Source: Actinomadura sp. WMMA1423
Lineage (GTDB): Bacteria; Actinomycetota; Actinomycetes; Streptosporangiales; Streptosporangiaceae
DNA length: 64,000 nt
Assembly: GCF_006547145.1 (NCBI RefSeq)
Contig: NZ_CP041244.1
Coordinates: 6,076,001-6,140,000, forward strand
Direction of reading: 5' to 3'
The notes below the pieces were generated by a model. It made no database searches, was not told where the DNA came from, and saw only the letters and a list, made by a program, of their open reading frames with translations. This document shows, one piece after another, positions 25,193-32,492 of the stretch. Numbering within the stretch: position 1 is the stretch's first letter; each line of letters opens with the position of its first letter. The translations under genes and the position numbers were made by a program.

Positions 25193-25360
25193 GTCGAAGG
25201 CGGCGGGGTCGGGGTCGCCGAGCGTCATGTCCGCCGTCTCCAGGGCGTTGGGCCGGTGGCAGATCCGGCCGGACAACTGGGCTCGTAGTGCGATGAGACC
25301 GGGGCCGAGGTCGGAGCCGACGTGTTGCCCGCACACGATCATCTGTGCGGTCACATAAAG
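25193..25360 (-). pseudogene. Relic of the TraSA-like ATPase
   Basis: About 55 residues (MIVCGQHVGSDLGPG ... LRAQLSGRICHR ... TLGDPDPAAFD) match the C-terminal part of the ATPase at 11978-13318 (VICGQRIGSDLGPG ... LRAQLSGRVCHR ... TLGDLDPAALD). Walker motifs and the membrane anchor are absent. Confidence 0.85.
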
Positions 25361-25382
25361 AGCGCGGCCGTAGGCCGCGCTC
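25360..25382 (-). terminator. Hairpin downstream of the small gene at 25417
   Basis: GAGCGCGGCC-GTA-GGCCGCGCTC, a perfect ten-base stem with a three-base loop, 35 bases past the stop of the next feature. Confidence 0.65.
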
Positions 25383-25416
25383 AGGTCAGACTTCGGGTCG
25401 GCGTAGCCGACCAAAG

Positions 25417-25593
25417 TCAGATCTCGCCGGAATCCACAGCCTCCGCGACCCCCCTGTAAGCGGCGGCTTCGATCTCGGCCTCTTCGGCCGCCTGCGGGGT
25501 GTCCGCCTGCTTCGCCTTCCTGTCACACAGGTCGGCGGCTCCCTTGAAGATGCTGCTGGCGAACTTCCGTTCCTGGTCGGTCAGGTCGGCCAT
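25417..25593 (-). CDS. Small acidic hypothetical protein
   Basis: A 58-residue frame starting MADLTDQERKFASSIFKGAAD, acidic and helical, with a GGAG ribosome site five bases upstream and a good hairpin after the stop. No family is recognised. The reading frame continues far upstream, but the Cys-rich extension has no start signal and is probably not translated. Confidence 0.5.
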   Translation of the reverse strand: MADLTDQERKFASSIFKGAADLCDRKAKQADTPQAAEEAEIEAAAYRGVAEAVDSGEI

Positions 25594-25909
25594 GATCACT
25601 CCATCGCTCAGGTTGTCCGTGCAATCGCACGGTCCTCCCTTCTTGGAAGGACATGTAGACCCGTTCGGAGTGCGGCCCCACTGGCAACTCTGGATGGCTT
25701 TGCAGGGGCATGGCCGAGGTGTCGGCGCTCCACCTGCGCGCTCATCTGCCCAGGTGAGGACACCGGATGCTTGGACCAATCGGCCAACCCCGCTGCTCAA
25801 CGACCGACACCTCCACCAGGGCCAGTCCCCGTCTCCCGGGCACGCCGGCCAAGCATCGATTGCTTTCCGGCGACGTCTTCGCCGGGCGTGGCGTCCATTT
25901 TGAGCGTTG
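25594..25909. other. Gene-free stretch before the PAP2 fragment
   Basis: About 315 bases in which I see no supportable gene or strong signal; long open frames here are GC-driven. Confidence 0.4.
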
Positions 25910-25984
25910 TCAGGCTCGGTGGGGCTTCTTGGGGGCTGGTTCGGGTCCTTGGCGGAGGGGCAGGTTCAGGGTGGCGGTCGCTAG
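25910..25984 (-). pseudogene. 3' end of the split PAP2 phosphatase gene
   Basis: Twenty-five codons ending in TGA (25912-25910), reading LATATLNLPLRQGPEPAPKK and on. Joined at the CTAG shared with 28719-28722, they continue the PAP2 frame exactly and restore a 220-residue protein. The two parts are now separated by about 2.7 kb of insertion sequences. Confidence 0.85.
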
Positions 25985-26005
25985 AAGACTGCTGAAGATC
26001 TTGTG

Positions 26006-26038
26006 AGGGGCTGTCCGGCCGTGGGCCGGACAGCCCCT
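26006..26038 (-). terminator. Hairpin after the IS1182 transposase gene
   Basis: AGGGGCTGTCCGGCC and GGCCGGACAGCCCCT arms with a three-base loop, seven bases past the transposase stop and inside the IS. Confidence 0.7.
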
Positions 26039-26044
26039 GTGTGG

Positions 26045-27625
26045 TCATGCTTCGGCCGTGGACAGGTGCCAGGTGCCGTTGGTTCGGGTGAGTCCGAGGT
26101 TGATGAGTCGGCGGAGGTTGAGGACGGCGGCTCGGGTGTGGAGCCAGGCGTCGGCTTTGATGGTGCCGCGGTGGCGGAGGCGGCGGTTGCCGTGGTGGAC
26201 GAGCCAGGCGACGGCGCGTTCGACCGGTGGTCTCCAGCGGCGGTAGTCGGCTTGCCAGGCCGGGTCGTGGGCCGATTGGCGGCGGGCGGCGGCTTGGAGG
26301 TCGTGGTGGGGGCGGATGGTCAGGATCCGGCCTGCCTTGGCGTTGGTGCACCGCTCGCGCAGGGGGCATCCGGTGCACCGGTTCCCGAACACGGCTTTGC
26401 GCTGGTGGTGGCGTCCGCCGGGGTCCGATAAGGGGGCGGTGTGCCCGGCGGGGCAGGTCACGGTGCCGTTGGTGGTGTCGATGGCGAAGTCGTCGAGGGT
26501 GAAGCCGCCGGGGACGGCGGGCCGCAGCGGGGCGGGCTTGATGAACAGCCGGTGCCCGGCGGCGGTGAGGGCGTGGCGGGCCTGGCCGGTGGAGTAGGCG
26601 GTGTCGCCGAACACCTGCACCGGGGTGTCCTCGCCGGCGAGCAGGTCCAGGCCGACGACGGCCTCGTGGTGGGCGGCCCCGGCGCCGGGCCGCAGGGCCA
26701 CCGCGGTGAACAGGCCGGTTTCGGGCTCGACGGCCAGGTGGGCTTTGAAGCCGTCCTGGCGGTGGCTGCGGGTCTTGTGGACGTGCCGGGCTTGGGGGTC
26801 GACGGTCGAGATCACCCGGTCCGGGGCGGTGCCGTCGGTGATGCGCCAGCGCCCGTCGCGGCCGTCGGACCCTTCGGCCGGTTCGACGTCCTGCCCGGCG
26901 ACCAGGGCCAGCAGGCCCACCGCGTTCGCGGCCCGCTCGCCCAGTTCCTGCTCGGGCAGGTGCCCCAGCAACCTGAGCGCGTCGGTGACCAGGGCGTCCA
27001 CCAGCTCGGCGCGGGCCTGCTCGTCGTTCCAGGCGATGCGCGGTTTGCCCGGGTCGGTGTAGTCGTGGGCGGTGCACGCCGCCGCGGCCACCTCGGCCGC
27101 CCCGGGGACATGGCGGATCACTGAGCGGACGGCGGCGATCAACTGGGTGACGGTGTCCTGGGTGGCGACCGCATCGTCCAGCACCGTGGAGTCCAGCGCA
27201 CGGCGATGCCTGCCGGTGAGCACCCCGGTCGCCCGCACCACCTCCCGCACGGCCTCGAAGATCCGGTCGGGCCGGGCCGAGCGTGCCAGCCGACGGCGGA
27301 AGTAGGCCAGCAGCGACGCATCGAACGCGGTGTCGTGCAGGCCCAGCCCGCACGCGGCCTTCCAGCGCAGGTCACACCGCAACTCCTGCACCGTCTCAGA
27401 ATCCGACAGCCCGTGCAGGGCCTGCAAAGTGATCGCCGCGGCCAGGATCTGCGGCGGCATCGACGGCCGCCCGTTCGCCGACGGATACATGTCCGCGAAC
27501 ATCACCGCCGGGAACAACGCGCCACGGTGCTCGGCCAGGAACGCGAACACGCTCCCCGCTGGGATCAGCTCCCGGCACGTCTCCCACACATCCGGACCGA
27601 CCGTCTCCCCGGCCCACTCACCCAT
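26045..27625 (-). CDS. IS1182-family transposase
   Basis: A 526-residue DDE transposase. The N-terminal part has FLAEHRGALFP...PSANGRPSMPPQILAAAI, typical of the IS1182 (DUF772/DDE_Tnp_1) group. The catalytic core has ALDSTVLDDAV, then VFGDTAYSTG, and the C-terminal RPPVERAVAWLVHHGNRRLRHRGT. A Cys cluster (CTGCPLRERC) lies before the last motif. The frame is intact, so the element may still be active. I take the ATG at 27625; GTGs just upstream would add up to six residues. Confidence 0.93.
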   Translation of the reverse strand: MGEWAGETVGPDVWETCRELIPAGSVFAFLAEHRGALFPAVMFADMYPSANGRPSMPPQILAAAITLQALHGLSDSETVQELRCDLRWKAACGLGLHDTAFDASLLAYFRRRLARSARPDRIFEAVREVVRATGVLTGRHRRALDSTVLDDAVATQDTVTQLIAAVRSVIRHVPGAAEVAAAACTAHDYTDPGKPRIAWNDEQARAELVDALVTDALRLLGHLPEQELGERAANAVGLLALVAGQDVEPAEGSDGRDGRWRITDGTAPDRVISTVDPQARHVHKTRSHRQDGFKAHLAVEPETGLFTAVALRPGAGAAHHEAVVGLDLLAGEDTPVQVFGDTAYSTGQARHALTAAGHRLFIKPAPLRPAVPGGFTLDDFAIDTTNGTVTCPAGHTAPLSDPGGRHHQRKAVFGNRCTGCPLRERCTNAKAGRILTIRPHHDLQAAARRQSAHDPAWQADYRRWRPPVERAVAWLVHHGNRRLRHRGTIKADAWLHTRAAVLNLRRLINLGLTRTNGTWHLSTAEA

Positions 27626-27699
27626 CACCACACCACAACACACTGGCCCCGCCGCATCCGCGGCGGGACCAAAACCCCAAGATCTTCAGCAGTCTTCTA

Positions 27700-28718
27700 G
27701 GGCGTGTCTCAAAGGCAGATCAGCCAGTCGTTGATGACGGCGATGTGGAGGGTGGCTTCGTAGCGGACGGCGAGCTTGTCATACCGGGTGGCCACGGCTC
27801 GATGACGTTTGAGGCGGTTGATGGCGCATTCGATGGCGTGCCGCTGCCGGTAGTCCAGCGCGCAGAACACCGGCGGGCGCCCACCCCGGCTGCCCCGCTT
27901 TGCGCGGTTGCGGGCCTGGTCGGCCTTGACCGGGATCGTGCAGCCGATCCCGCGTCTGCGCAGGTAAGCGCGGTTGGCGTGGGAACTGTAGGCCTTGTCG
28001 GCCCGGACGCGCTCCGGTCGTTTCCGCGGCCGGCCCGGCCCCACCCGCGGCACCGCGAGCCGCTCCAGGACGGCCCGGAACTGCGGCGAGTCTCCCCGCT
28101 GACCGGCGGTGACCAGCAGCGACAACACCTTCTGTCCCTGCTCGCACGACAGGTGGATCTTGGTGGTCAGCCCGCCACGCGATCGTCCCAGCGCGTGATC
28201 GGCGGGCTCGCCGCCGGCCTCATCCGGGGGCTCGGCCTGCTCATCAGGCCGGGTGCGGGCACCAGCGGCGTGCTGATGGGCCCGAGCGATCGTGGAATCC
28301 ACGCCCACCTCCCAGGTGATCAGTCCGACCGCGTCCGCCCGGCCTTGCAGCCCGGCCACGACCCGCGCCCACACCCCCGCCCGCTGCCAGCGGCGAAACA
28401 GCGAGTACACCGCCTGCCAGGAGCCGTAACACCACGGGACATCCCGCCAGGGCGCACCAACCCGCACCCGCCACCGGATCCCGTCGATGAGCTGCCGTTT
28501 CGTCCACTTTGACAGCCGACCCGGCCCCTTGGGCGCCGGCAGCAGCGGCTCCAGCGCCGCCCACTGCCCATCGGTCAGGTCGAACCGCCGCGTCACCGCT
28601 AGGGTGGCCACGAGGTCTCCGGTGTTTCTGGTTCTTCTTGGTCGATGAACCCTCTACCGGAGACCTCGCTGTTTAAGGATCACGACACACCGTCACACAC
28701 CAGACTTCGAGACAGCCC
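27700..28718 (-). mobile_element. IS5-family insertion sequence
   Basis: About 1.02 kb. Imperfect terminal repeats: left GGGCGTGTCTCAAAGGCAG, right (reverse complement) GGGCTGTCTCGAAGTCTGG. The trinucleotide CTA flanks both ends (27697-99 and 28719-21), a plausible target duplication. It sits exactly in the CTAG duplication made by the IS1182 insertion, so it arrived second. Confidence 0.85.
27709..28611 (-). CDS. IS5-family transposase
   Basis: A 300-residue single-frame DDE transposase. It begins MATLAVTRRFDLTDGQWAAL with the usual LLPAPKGPGR and WRDVPWCYGSW stretches; Asp in EVGVDSTIARAH, Asp in RADKAYSS and Glu in RHAIECAINRLKRHRA form the catalytic triad. The frame is complete, with the stop only nine bases from the element end, as in other IS5 members. 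Possibly still active. Confidence 0.94.
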   Translation of the reverse strand: MATLAVTRRFDLTDGQWAALEPLLPAPKGPGRLSKWTKRQLIDGIRWRVRVGAPWRDVPWCYGSWQAVYSLFRRWQRAGVWARVVAGLQGRADAVGLITWEVGVDSTIARAHQHAAGARTRPDEQAEPPDEAGGEPADHALGRSRGGLTTKIHLSCEQGQKVLSLLVTAGQRGDSPQFRAVLERLAVPRVGPGRPRKRPERVRADKAYSSHANRAYLRRRGIGCTIPVKADQARNRAKRGSRGGRPPVFCALDYRQRHAIECAINRLKRHRAVATRYDKLAVRYEATLHIAVINDWLICL

Positions 28719-29310
28719 CTAGTAGGCCGGTGCCGGTTGTTGCGGCGAGCGCGGCGAGCACGTCGATCAGGTAGTGCTCGCCCAGGGTTATGCGGCTGGC
28801 CGCTACGGCGACCAGCAGCACTGTGGTGCCGACGAGTACGGTGGTACGCCATCTCGGGGTCAGGGACATGCTGATCGCGAAGGCGGTGAAGGTCAGTGCG
28901 GTGAGCACGGTCACGTGTCCGCTGGGGTAGGTCCAGTCCTGGGCGGTGAGCGGGGGCCCCGGACGTTGGAAGACCGCCTGCAGGGACACGGTGGCGAGGC
29001 AGACCGTCAGCAGCGCTCCGTACCGGGGGAGAAGACGGGCACCTTGTGCGCGGTGCCGTCGTAGCAGGCCGGTCGCGGTGGCCAGGAGAACCGCCAGGGC
29101 GAGCAGCGTTCCGACACCGCTGACCGCCGTGGCGATCGTGGCGGTTGTCGTCTCGGGCCGGGAGTACAGGTGGCCGGCGATCCAGGAGTCCAGTGGTGGA
29201 ACGCGGTCGCCCAGGGCGACCCCGGCGATCCCCACCACGGCCAGGCAGAGGCCGCCGGCCACGGCGGCGCGGAGCCGCCACACAGGTGGTGATGATGACT
29301 GGTCCGTCAT
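28719..29310 (-). pseudogene. PAP2-family phosphatase, 5' part, interrupted by IS elements
   Basis: Encodes residues 1-197 of a membrane acid phosphatase of the type-2 phosphatidic acid phosphatase family. Several membrane helices are present. The motifs are the RP of VFQRPGPP, YPSGH, and SRITLGEHYLIDV (Ser-Arg ... His ... Asp), so all catalytic parts lie in this fragment. Currently the frame runs into the IS5 end and stops after a foreign VSKSGV. Only about 23 C-terminal residues are displaced (to 25910-25984), so the truncated protein could still be active in lipid or lipid-linked sugar dephosphorylation. Confidence 0.88.
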
Positions 29311-29700
29311 GGAACGACGGTATGGAGAAGCCGAAAGCTCGCCATCGGGGATTGCACCCCTAAAGAACCCTGAGATTTCACACCGATGCGGTGGGTGATC
29401 GGGGGAAGCCTGGCCTTCTCGCCTACTCGCGTCCCAGACGAGGTGGGCAGGTCGGGGGCACAGGCCGGAAGGTGACGATGGCAGACGGGGGGTGGGGATG
29501 AGGCGTCCAAGTCCGACCGCCGGGCCGTTAGGCCTGGTCTGTCGCCAAGTCCTCGGGCGTCCTTCGGCACGAACTCCGGTTCCAGGGCCGCCCCGGCCCT
29601 GTCGGCGAGGTACTCCGGGACAGGAGCCGGGTGGGCGCGTGTCGCTTCTCGTGTCCTACGGACAGTCAAAGGCGGAGGAAGCGGGCATTGATGTCGACGG
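29311..29700. other. Intergenic region upstream of the sugar-transferase-like gene
   Basis: 390 bases between divergent genes. Short open frames are present but none has a start signal or recognisable product. It presumably holds both promoters. Confidence 0.4.
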
Positions 29701-30600
29701 ATGCCCCAACAAAAAATGAATTCAACCAAGGTATCGGCGGAAGACCAGATCCGGGCGTTCGGGGTTCTCCTGCACGCGTCGGAGGACAAGGTCCCTGCGC
29801 TGGTCGGTGAGACCCTGCTTCACAGCGAGGCGAATCTCGTGTCGGTGGGGCAGGGCGTTGAGAGGGTGCGGGAGTTCCTGCACGCGCCGCCGGTCCGCTC
29901 GGCGAAGGTCGGGCTCGACTGGTTCCACAGCCAGGAGAAGAGGGATTTCGACCTGGCGCTGTGCGAGGTCCTGGTACCGGTCTTCCTGCCGGTGGTCGCC
30001 ACGGCGGCCATGCTGGTAGTGATGGAGGACGGGGCGCGACCCATCTTCGCGCAGGAGCGGATCGGCAAGAACGGTAAGCCGTTCCGCATGTACAAGCTCC
30101 GCACCATGGCGGACACGGATGGTTCGGGACCCAGCCTGGGGCCCGATGACCCGCGGGCCACCATGGTCGGCAGGCTGCTGCGCGCCTCGATCGTCGATGA
30201 GTTCCCGCAACTGTGGAACATCCATCAGGGCGAGATGACCTGGTGTTCGACGAGATCGCTGGTCGGCAGCGAGATCTCCCGTGGCATGGGTTCAGGGCTC
30301 CCCCGCCAGGGCGACCTGGACCTCACCATGGAAGAGGTCCTCGGCCCCGAGAGGTACGAGGACTGGTACCACGGGTTCTACGAGCTCGTTCCGGGCGGGC
30401 TGGTCAGTCCGTTCGGCAACGAGAGCATCAAGATCCCGAAGAAGGACCAGAGGTACTTCCTCAAGCGTGCCGAGCTGGACATCTGGTTCCGCGAGCACGG
30501 GTGCCTCGAGGTCGACCTCGAGCACCTGAAGATCAAGATGGACGCGTCTCTCGCCGCCATCGAGAGGCAACTGTCCGCCATGCGTGCCTGCACCCCGTAG
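29701..30600 (+). CDS. Bacterial sugar-transferase-like protein
   Basis: A 299-residue protein with the core of exopolysaccharide sugar transferases (WcaJ/RfbP type), which move a sugar phosphate to undecaprenyl phosphate: RDFDLALCEVLVPVFLPVVA membrane segment, PIFAQERIGKNGKPFRMYKLRTM, and LRASIVDEFPQLWNIHQGEM. The usual next motif, SLVGPRP, is replaced by TWCSTRSLVGSE, and the N-terminal multi-helix domain is missing. The C-terminal 100 residues are unlike the family. Either it has altered activity or none. An ATG at 29716 is an alternative start. Confidence 0.75.
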   Translation: MPQQKMNSTKVSAEDQIRAFGVLLHASEDKVPALVGETLLHSEANLVSVGQGVERVREFLHAPPVRSAKVGLDWFHSQEKRDFDLALCEVLVPVFLPVVATAAMLVVMEDGARPIFAQERIGKNGKPFRMYKLRTMADTDGSGPSLGPDDPRATMVGRLLRASIVDEFPQLWNIHQGEMTWCSTRSLVGSEISRGMGSGLPRQGDLDLTMEEVLGPERYEDWYHGFYELVPGGLVSPFGNESIKIPKKDQRYFLKRAELDIWFREHGCLEVDLEHLKIKMDASLAAIERQLSAMRACTP

Positions 30601-30618
30601 GCACGCATCCGCACAAGT

Positions 30619-30645
30619 GAGGGCGCGGCCACTGGCCGCGCCCTC
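30619..30645 (+). terminator. Terminator of the sugar-transferase-like gene
   Basis: GAGGGCGCGGCC-ACT-GGCCGCGCCCTC, a perfect 12-base stem starting 18 bases after the stop. Confidence 0.8.
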
Positions 30646-30886
30646 CTCCGTGTCATGGCCCGTGCCTGCCATGGCACGATCTCCGCGGGCGGGAGGCGGT
30701 GGCTCGTGCTGAGCCGCCCGCCGCGCACCCGGTGCACCCTGCGGTAGGACGGTGCCGCTGCGCAAGGCCCGCCTGACCGGCAAGGGGGTTGGGGCGGCGC
30801 AAGGGAGAATCGCATCGGTTCGGGAGGATGGGGAAAGGTAGGGCCAAAGGGACGGGGTCCGTTGGGGCTGATGAGAGGAGGCTGTG

Positions 30887-31486
30887 ATGGGGATCGTTTC
30901 GCCCGGGTTCCATGGGCGGCGGCGTGAGTCCGCGGTCCAGCTGCCGCCCGGGCAGTACCTGACCGAGGACTTTCCCGTGCTGTCGGCCGGTCCGACACCG
31001 CGGATCCCGTTGGAGGAGTGGGAGTTCACGGTGACCACGGAGACCGGGCAGGAGCACCGGTGGACGTGGCAGGAGTTGCTTGAGCTGCCGTCCGAGACGC
31101 CCAGGGTGGACATCCACTGCGTCACCAAGTGGTCCAAGCTGGGCACGGACTGGCAGGGAGTCTCGATGGACGTCCTGCTAGACGACGTGGAGACCACAGC
31201 CGACTTCGCACTCGTGTCCTCCTACGGCGGGTACACCACCAACCTGCCGCTTGAGGATCTGCTCGACGGCCAGGCGTGGATCGTCTACCGCTATGACGGT
31301 GAGGATCTGACGCCGGAGCACGGGGGCCCGGTGCGCCTGCTGGTACCGCACCTGTACTTCTGGAAGTCGGCGAAATGGGTGCGGGGCCTCGACCTGCTGA
31401 CCGAGAACGAACCGGGCTTCTGGGAGACCGCCGGCTACCACGACTACGGGGATCCATGGCGCGAGCAGCGGTATCAGGGCGACTAG
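30887..31486 (+). CDS. Sulfite-oxidase-like molybdopterin oxidoreductase
   Basis: A 199-residue protein with a single Oxidored_molyb (molybdopterin-binding) domain. The pattern RVDIHCVTKWSKLGTDWQGVSMDVLL contains the Cys that binds molybdenum, and PEHGGPVRLLVPHLYFWKSAKWVRGL is the other signature. It starts after AGGAGG with six bases spacing at ATG 30887. There is no twin-arginine signal, so it is probably cytosolic. It is followed, with overlap, by a FAD-dependent reductase and a DUF6510 gene, a recurrent trio in actinobacteria; the substrate is unknown. Confidence 0.9.
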   Translation: MGIVSPGFHGRRRESAVQLPPGQYLTEDFPVLSAGPTPRIPLEEWEFTVTTETGQEHRWTWQELLELPSETPRVDIHCVTKWSKLGTDWQGVSMDVLLDDVETTADFALVSSYGGYTTNLPLEDLLDGQAWIVYRYDGEDLTPEHGGPVRLLVPHLYFWKSAKWVRGLDLLTENEPGFWETAGYHDYGDPWREQRYQGD

Positions 31487-32166
31487 CGTGGCGCGTGGCG
31501 CGGCTGGCCGATGCGCGCTCGGAGACGGATACGGCCCGCACGCTGGTGTTCGATGTGCCGGGTTGGCCAGGGCATCTGGCCGGTCAGCATGTCGACGTGC
31601 GGCTGACCGCCCCGGACGGCTATGCCGCGCAGCGCAGCTACTCGCTCTCCGCGCCCGACCGGGTCGAGCTCACCGTGCAGCGCGTCCCGGACGGGGAGGT
31701 CTCCCCCTATCTCACCGACGTGCTCGGCGTCGGCGATCCGGTCGAGCTCCGGGGCCCGGTGGGCGGCTGGTTCGTGTGGCGGCCGGAGGCGGAACGGGAC
31801 GTCCTGCTGGTCGCGGGCGGTTCCGGCATCGCGCCGCTGATGGCCATGGTCCGTGCCCGCCGCCTGGCCGGGAGCGGAACGCGGTTCCGGCTGGTGTACT
31901 CCACGCGCACGCCCGGAGACGTGTTCTACGCCGCCGAGCTGCGGCGTCCCGAGGCCGGCCTGGACGTGACGCACGTCTACACCAGGGCGGCCCCCGACGG
32001 CTGGCCCCGCCCGCCCGGACGGCTGATGCCGGCCGATCTCGGGGACGGCCCGCCGGACCGCGACTGCTTCGTGTGCGGGCCGACGGGCTTCGTGGAGGCG
32101 GCCGCCGACATGCTGATCGCCCGAGGGCACGACCCGCGGCGGATCAAGACCGAACGGTTCGGCTGA
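31456..32166 (+). CDS. FAD/NAD(P)-binding ferredoxin-reductase-type protein
   Basis: A 236-residue FNR-like oxidoreductase. The flavin domain shows GQHVDVRLTAPDGYAAQRSYSLS (the RxYS FAD motif), the NAD(P) domain shows LLVAGGSGIAPLMAMVRARR and the end shows FVCGPTGFVEAAADML. No ferredoxin domain is attached. The ATG at 31456 lies 31 bases inside the preceding gene. It most likely passes electrons from NAD(P)H to, or from, the molybdopterin protein encoded before it. Confidence 0.9.
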   Translation: MARAAVSGRLAWRVARLADARSETDTARTLVFDVPGWPGHLAGQHVDVRLTAPDGYAAQRSYSLSAPDRVELTVQRVPDGEVSPYLTDVLGVGDPVELRGPVGGWFVWRPEAERDVLLVAGGSGIAPLMAMVRARRLAGSGTRFRLVYSTRTPGDVFYAAELRRPEAGLDVTHVYTRAAPDGWPRPPGRLMPADLGDGPPDRDCFVCGPTGFVEAAADMLIARGHDPRRIKTERFG

Positions 32167-32182
32167 GCGGAGGCTGATCGAG

Positions 32183-32482
32183 ATGAACGCGCCCCAAGGG
32201 CGTCCCACGGACCATGTTGACGGCAACGCGCTGGCCGGCCCGCTGAGCGAGCTGTTCGCCGTGGACGTCACGGCGGCCACCGGCCGCTGCGTCAACTGCG
32301 GGCGCACCGGCCCGGTCGCCGAGCTGCGGGTGTACGACCGGGCGCCCGGCCTGGTCGCCCGCTGCCCCGGCTGCGGCCACGTCATCCTGCGCTTCGTCCG
32401 GACGCCGGACTCGGCCTGGCTCGACCTCACCGGGACCGTCTCCCTGCGCGTCCGACTGCCGAGGGAGGAGGGGCGCGGGTGA
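32183..32482 (+). CDS. DUF6510 zinc-ribbon protein
   Basis: A 99-residue protein with two Cys pairs, CVNCGRTGP and CPGCGHVILRF, that should bind one zinc. It has the typical beginning of DUF6510 proteins (DGNALAGPLSELFAVDVT). It follows the FAD reductase by 16 bases and is very probably in the same operon; its role in the redox module is unknown. Confidence 0.82.
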   Translation: MNAPQGRPTDHVDGNALAGPLSELFAVDVTAATGRCVNCGRTGPVAELRVYDRAPGLVARCPGCGHVILRFVRTPDSAWLDLTGTVSLRVRLPREEGRG

Positions 32483-32492
32483 GCGGCCGGCG

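Larger units (their letters stand above)
24166..25360. mobile_element. Relic of a second AICE related to the first
   Basis: Directly after the second att site come, in backbone order, remnants of int, of the small gene next to DUF2637, and of traSA, each aligning with its intact counterpart in the first element. Xis, rep, spd and DUF2637 are missing between the int and small-gene remnants. No third att site is visible downstream, so the far end has been lost or scrambled. Confidence 0.8.
25985..27696 (-). mobile_element. IS1182-family insertion sequence
   Basis: About 1.71 kb with near-terminal inverted repeats AAGACTGCTGAAGATCTTG at both ends and the tetranucleotide CTAG at 25981-25984 and again next to the right end. 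One transposase gene fills it. It interrupts a PAP2 phosphatase gene. Confidence 0.88.

Noticed and set aside
25417..25800. Cys-rich 127-codon version of the small gene at 25417-25593
   Set aside because: The upstream 69 codons have no start signal or ribosome site, whereas the internal ATG at 25593 has a good GGAG.
24166..25981. A second complete, mobile AICE
   Set aside because: Only fragments of int, one small gene and traSA remain, int is frameshifted, rep and xis are missing, and no third att site is found.
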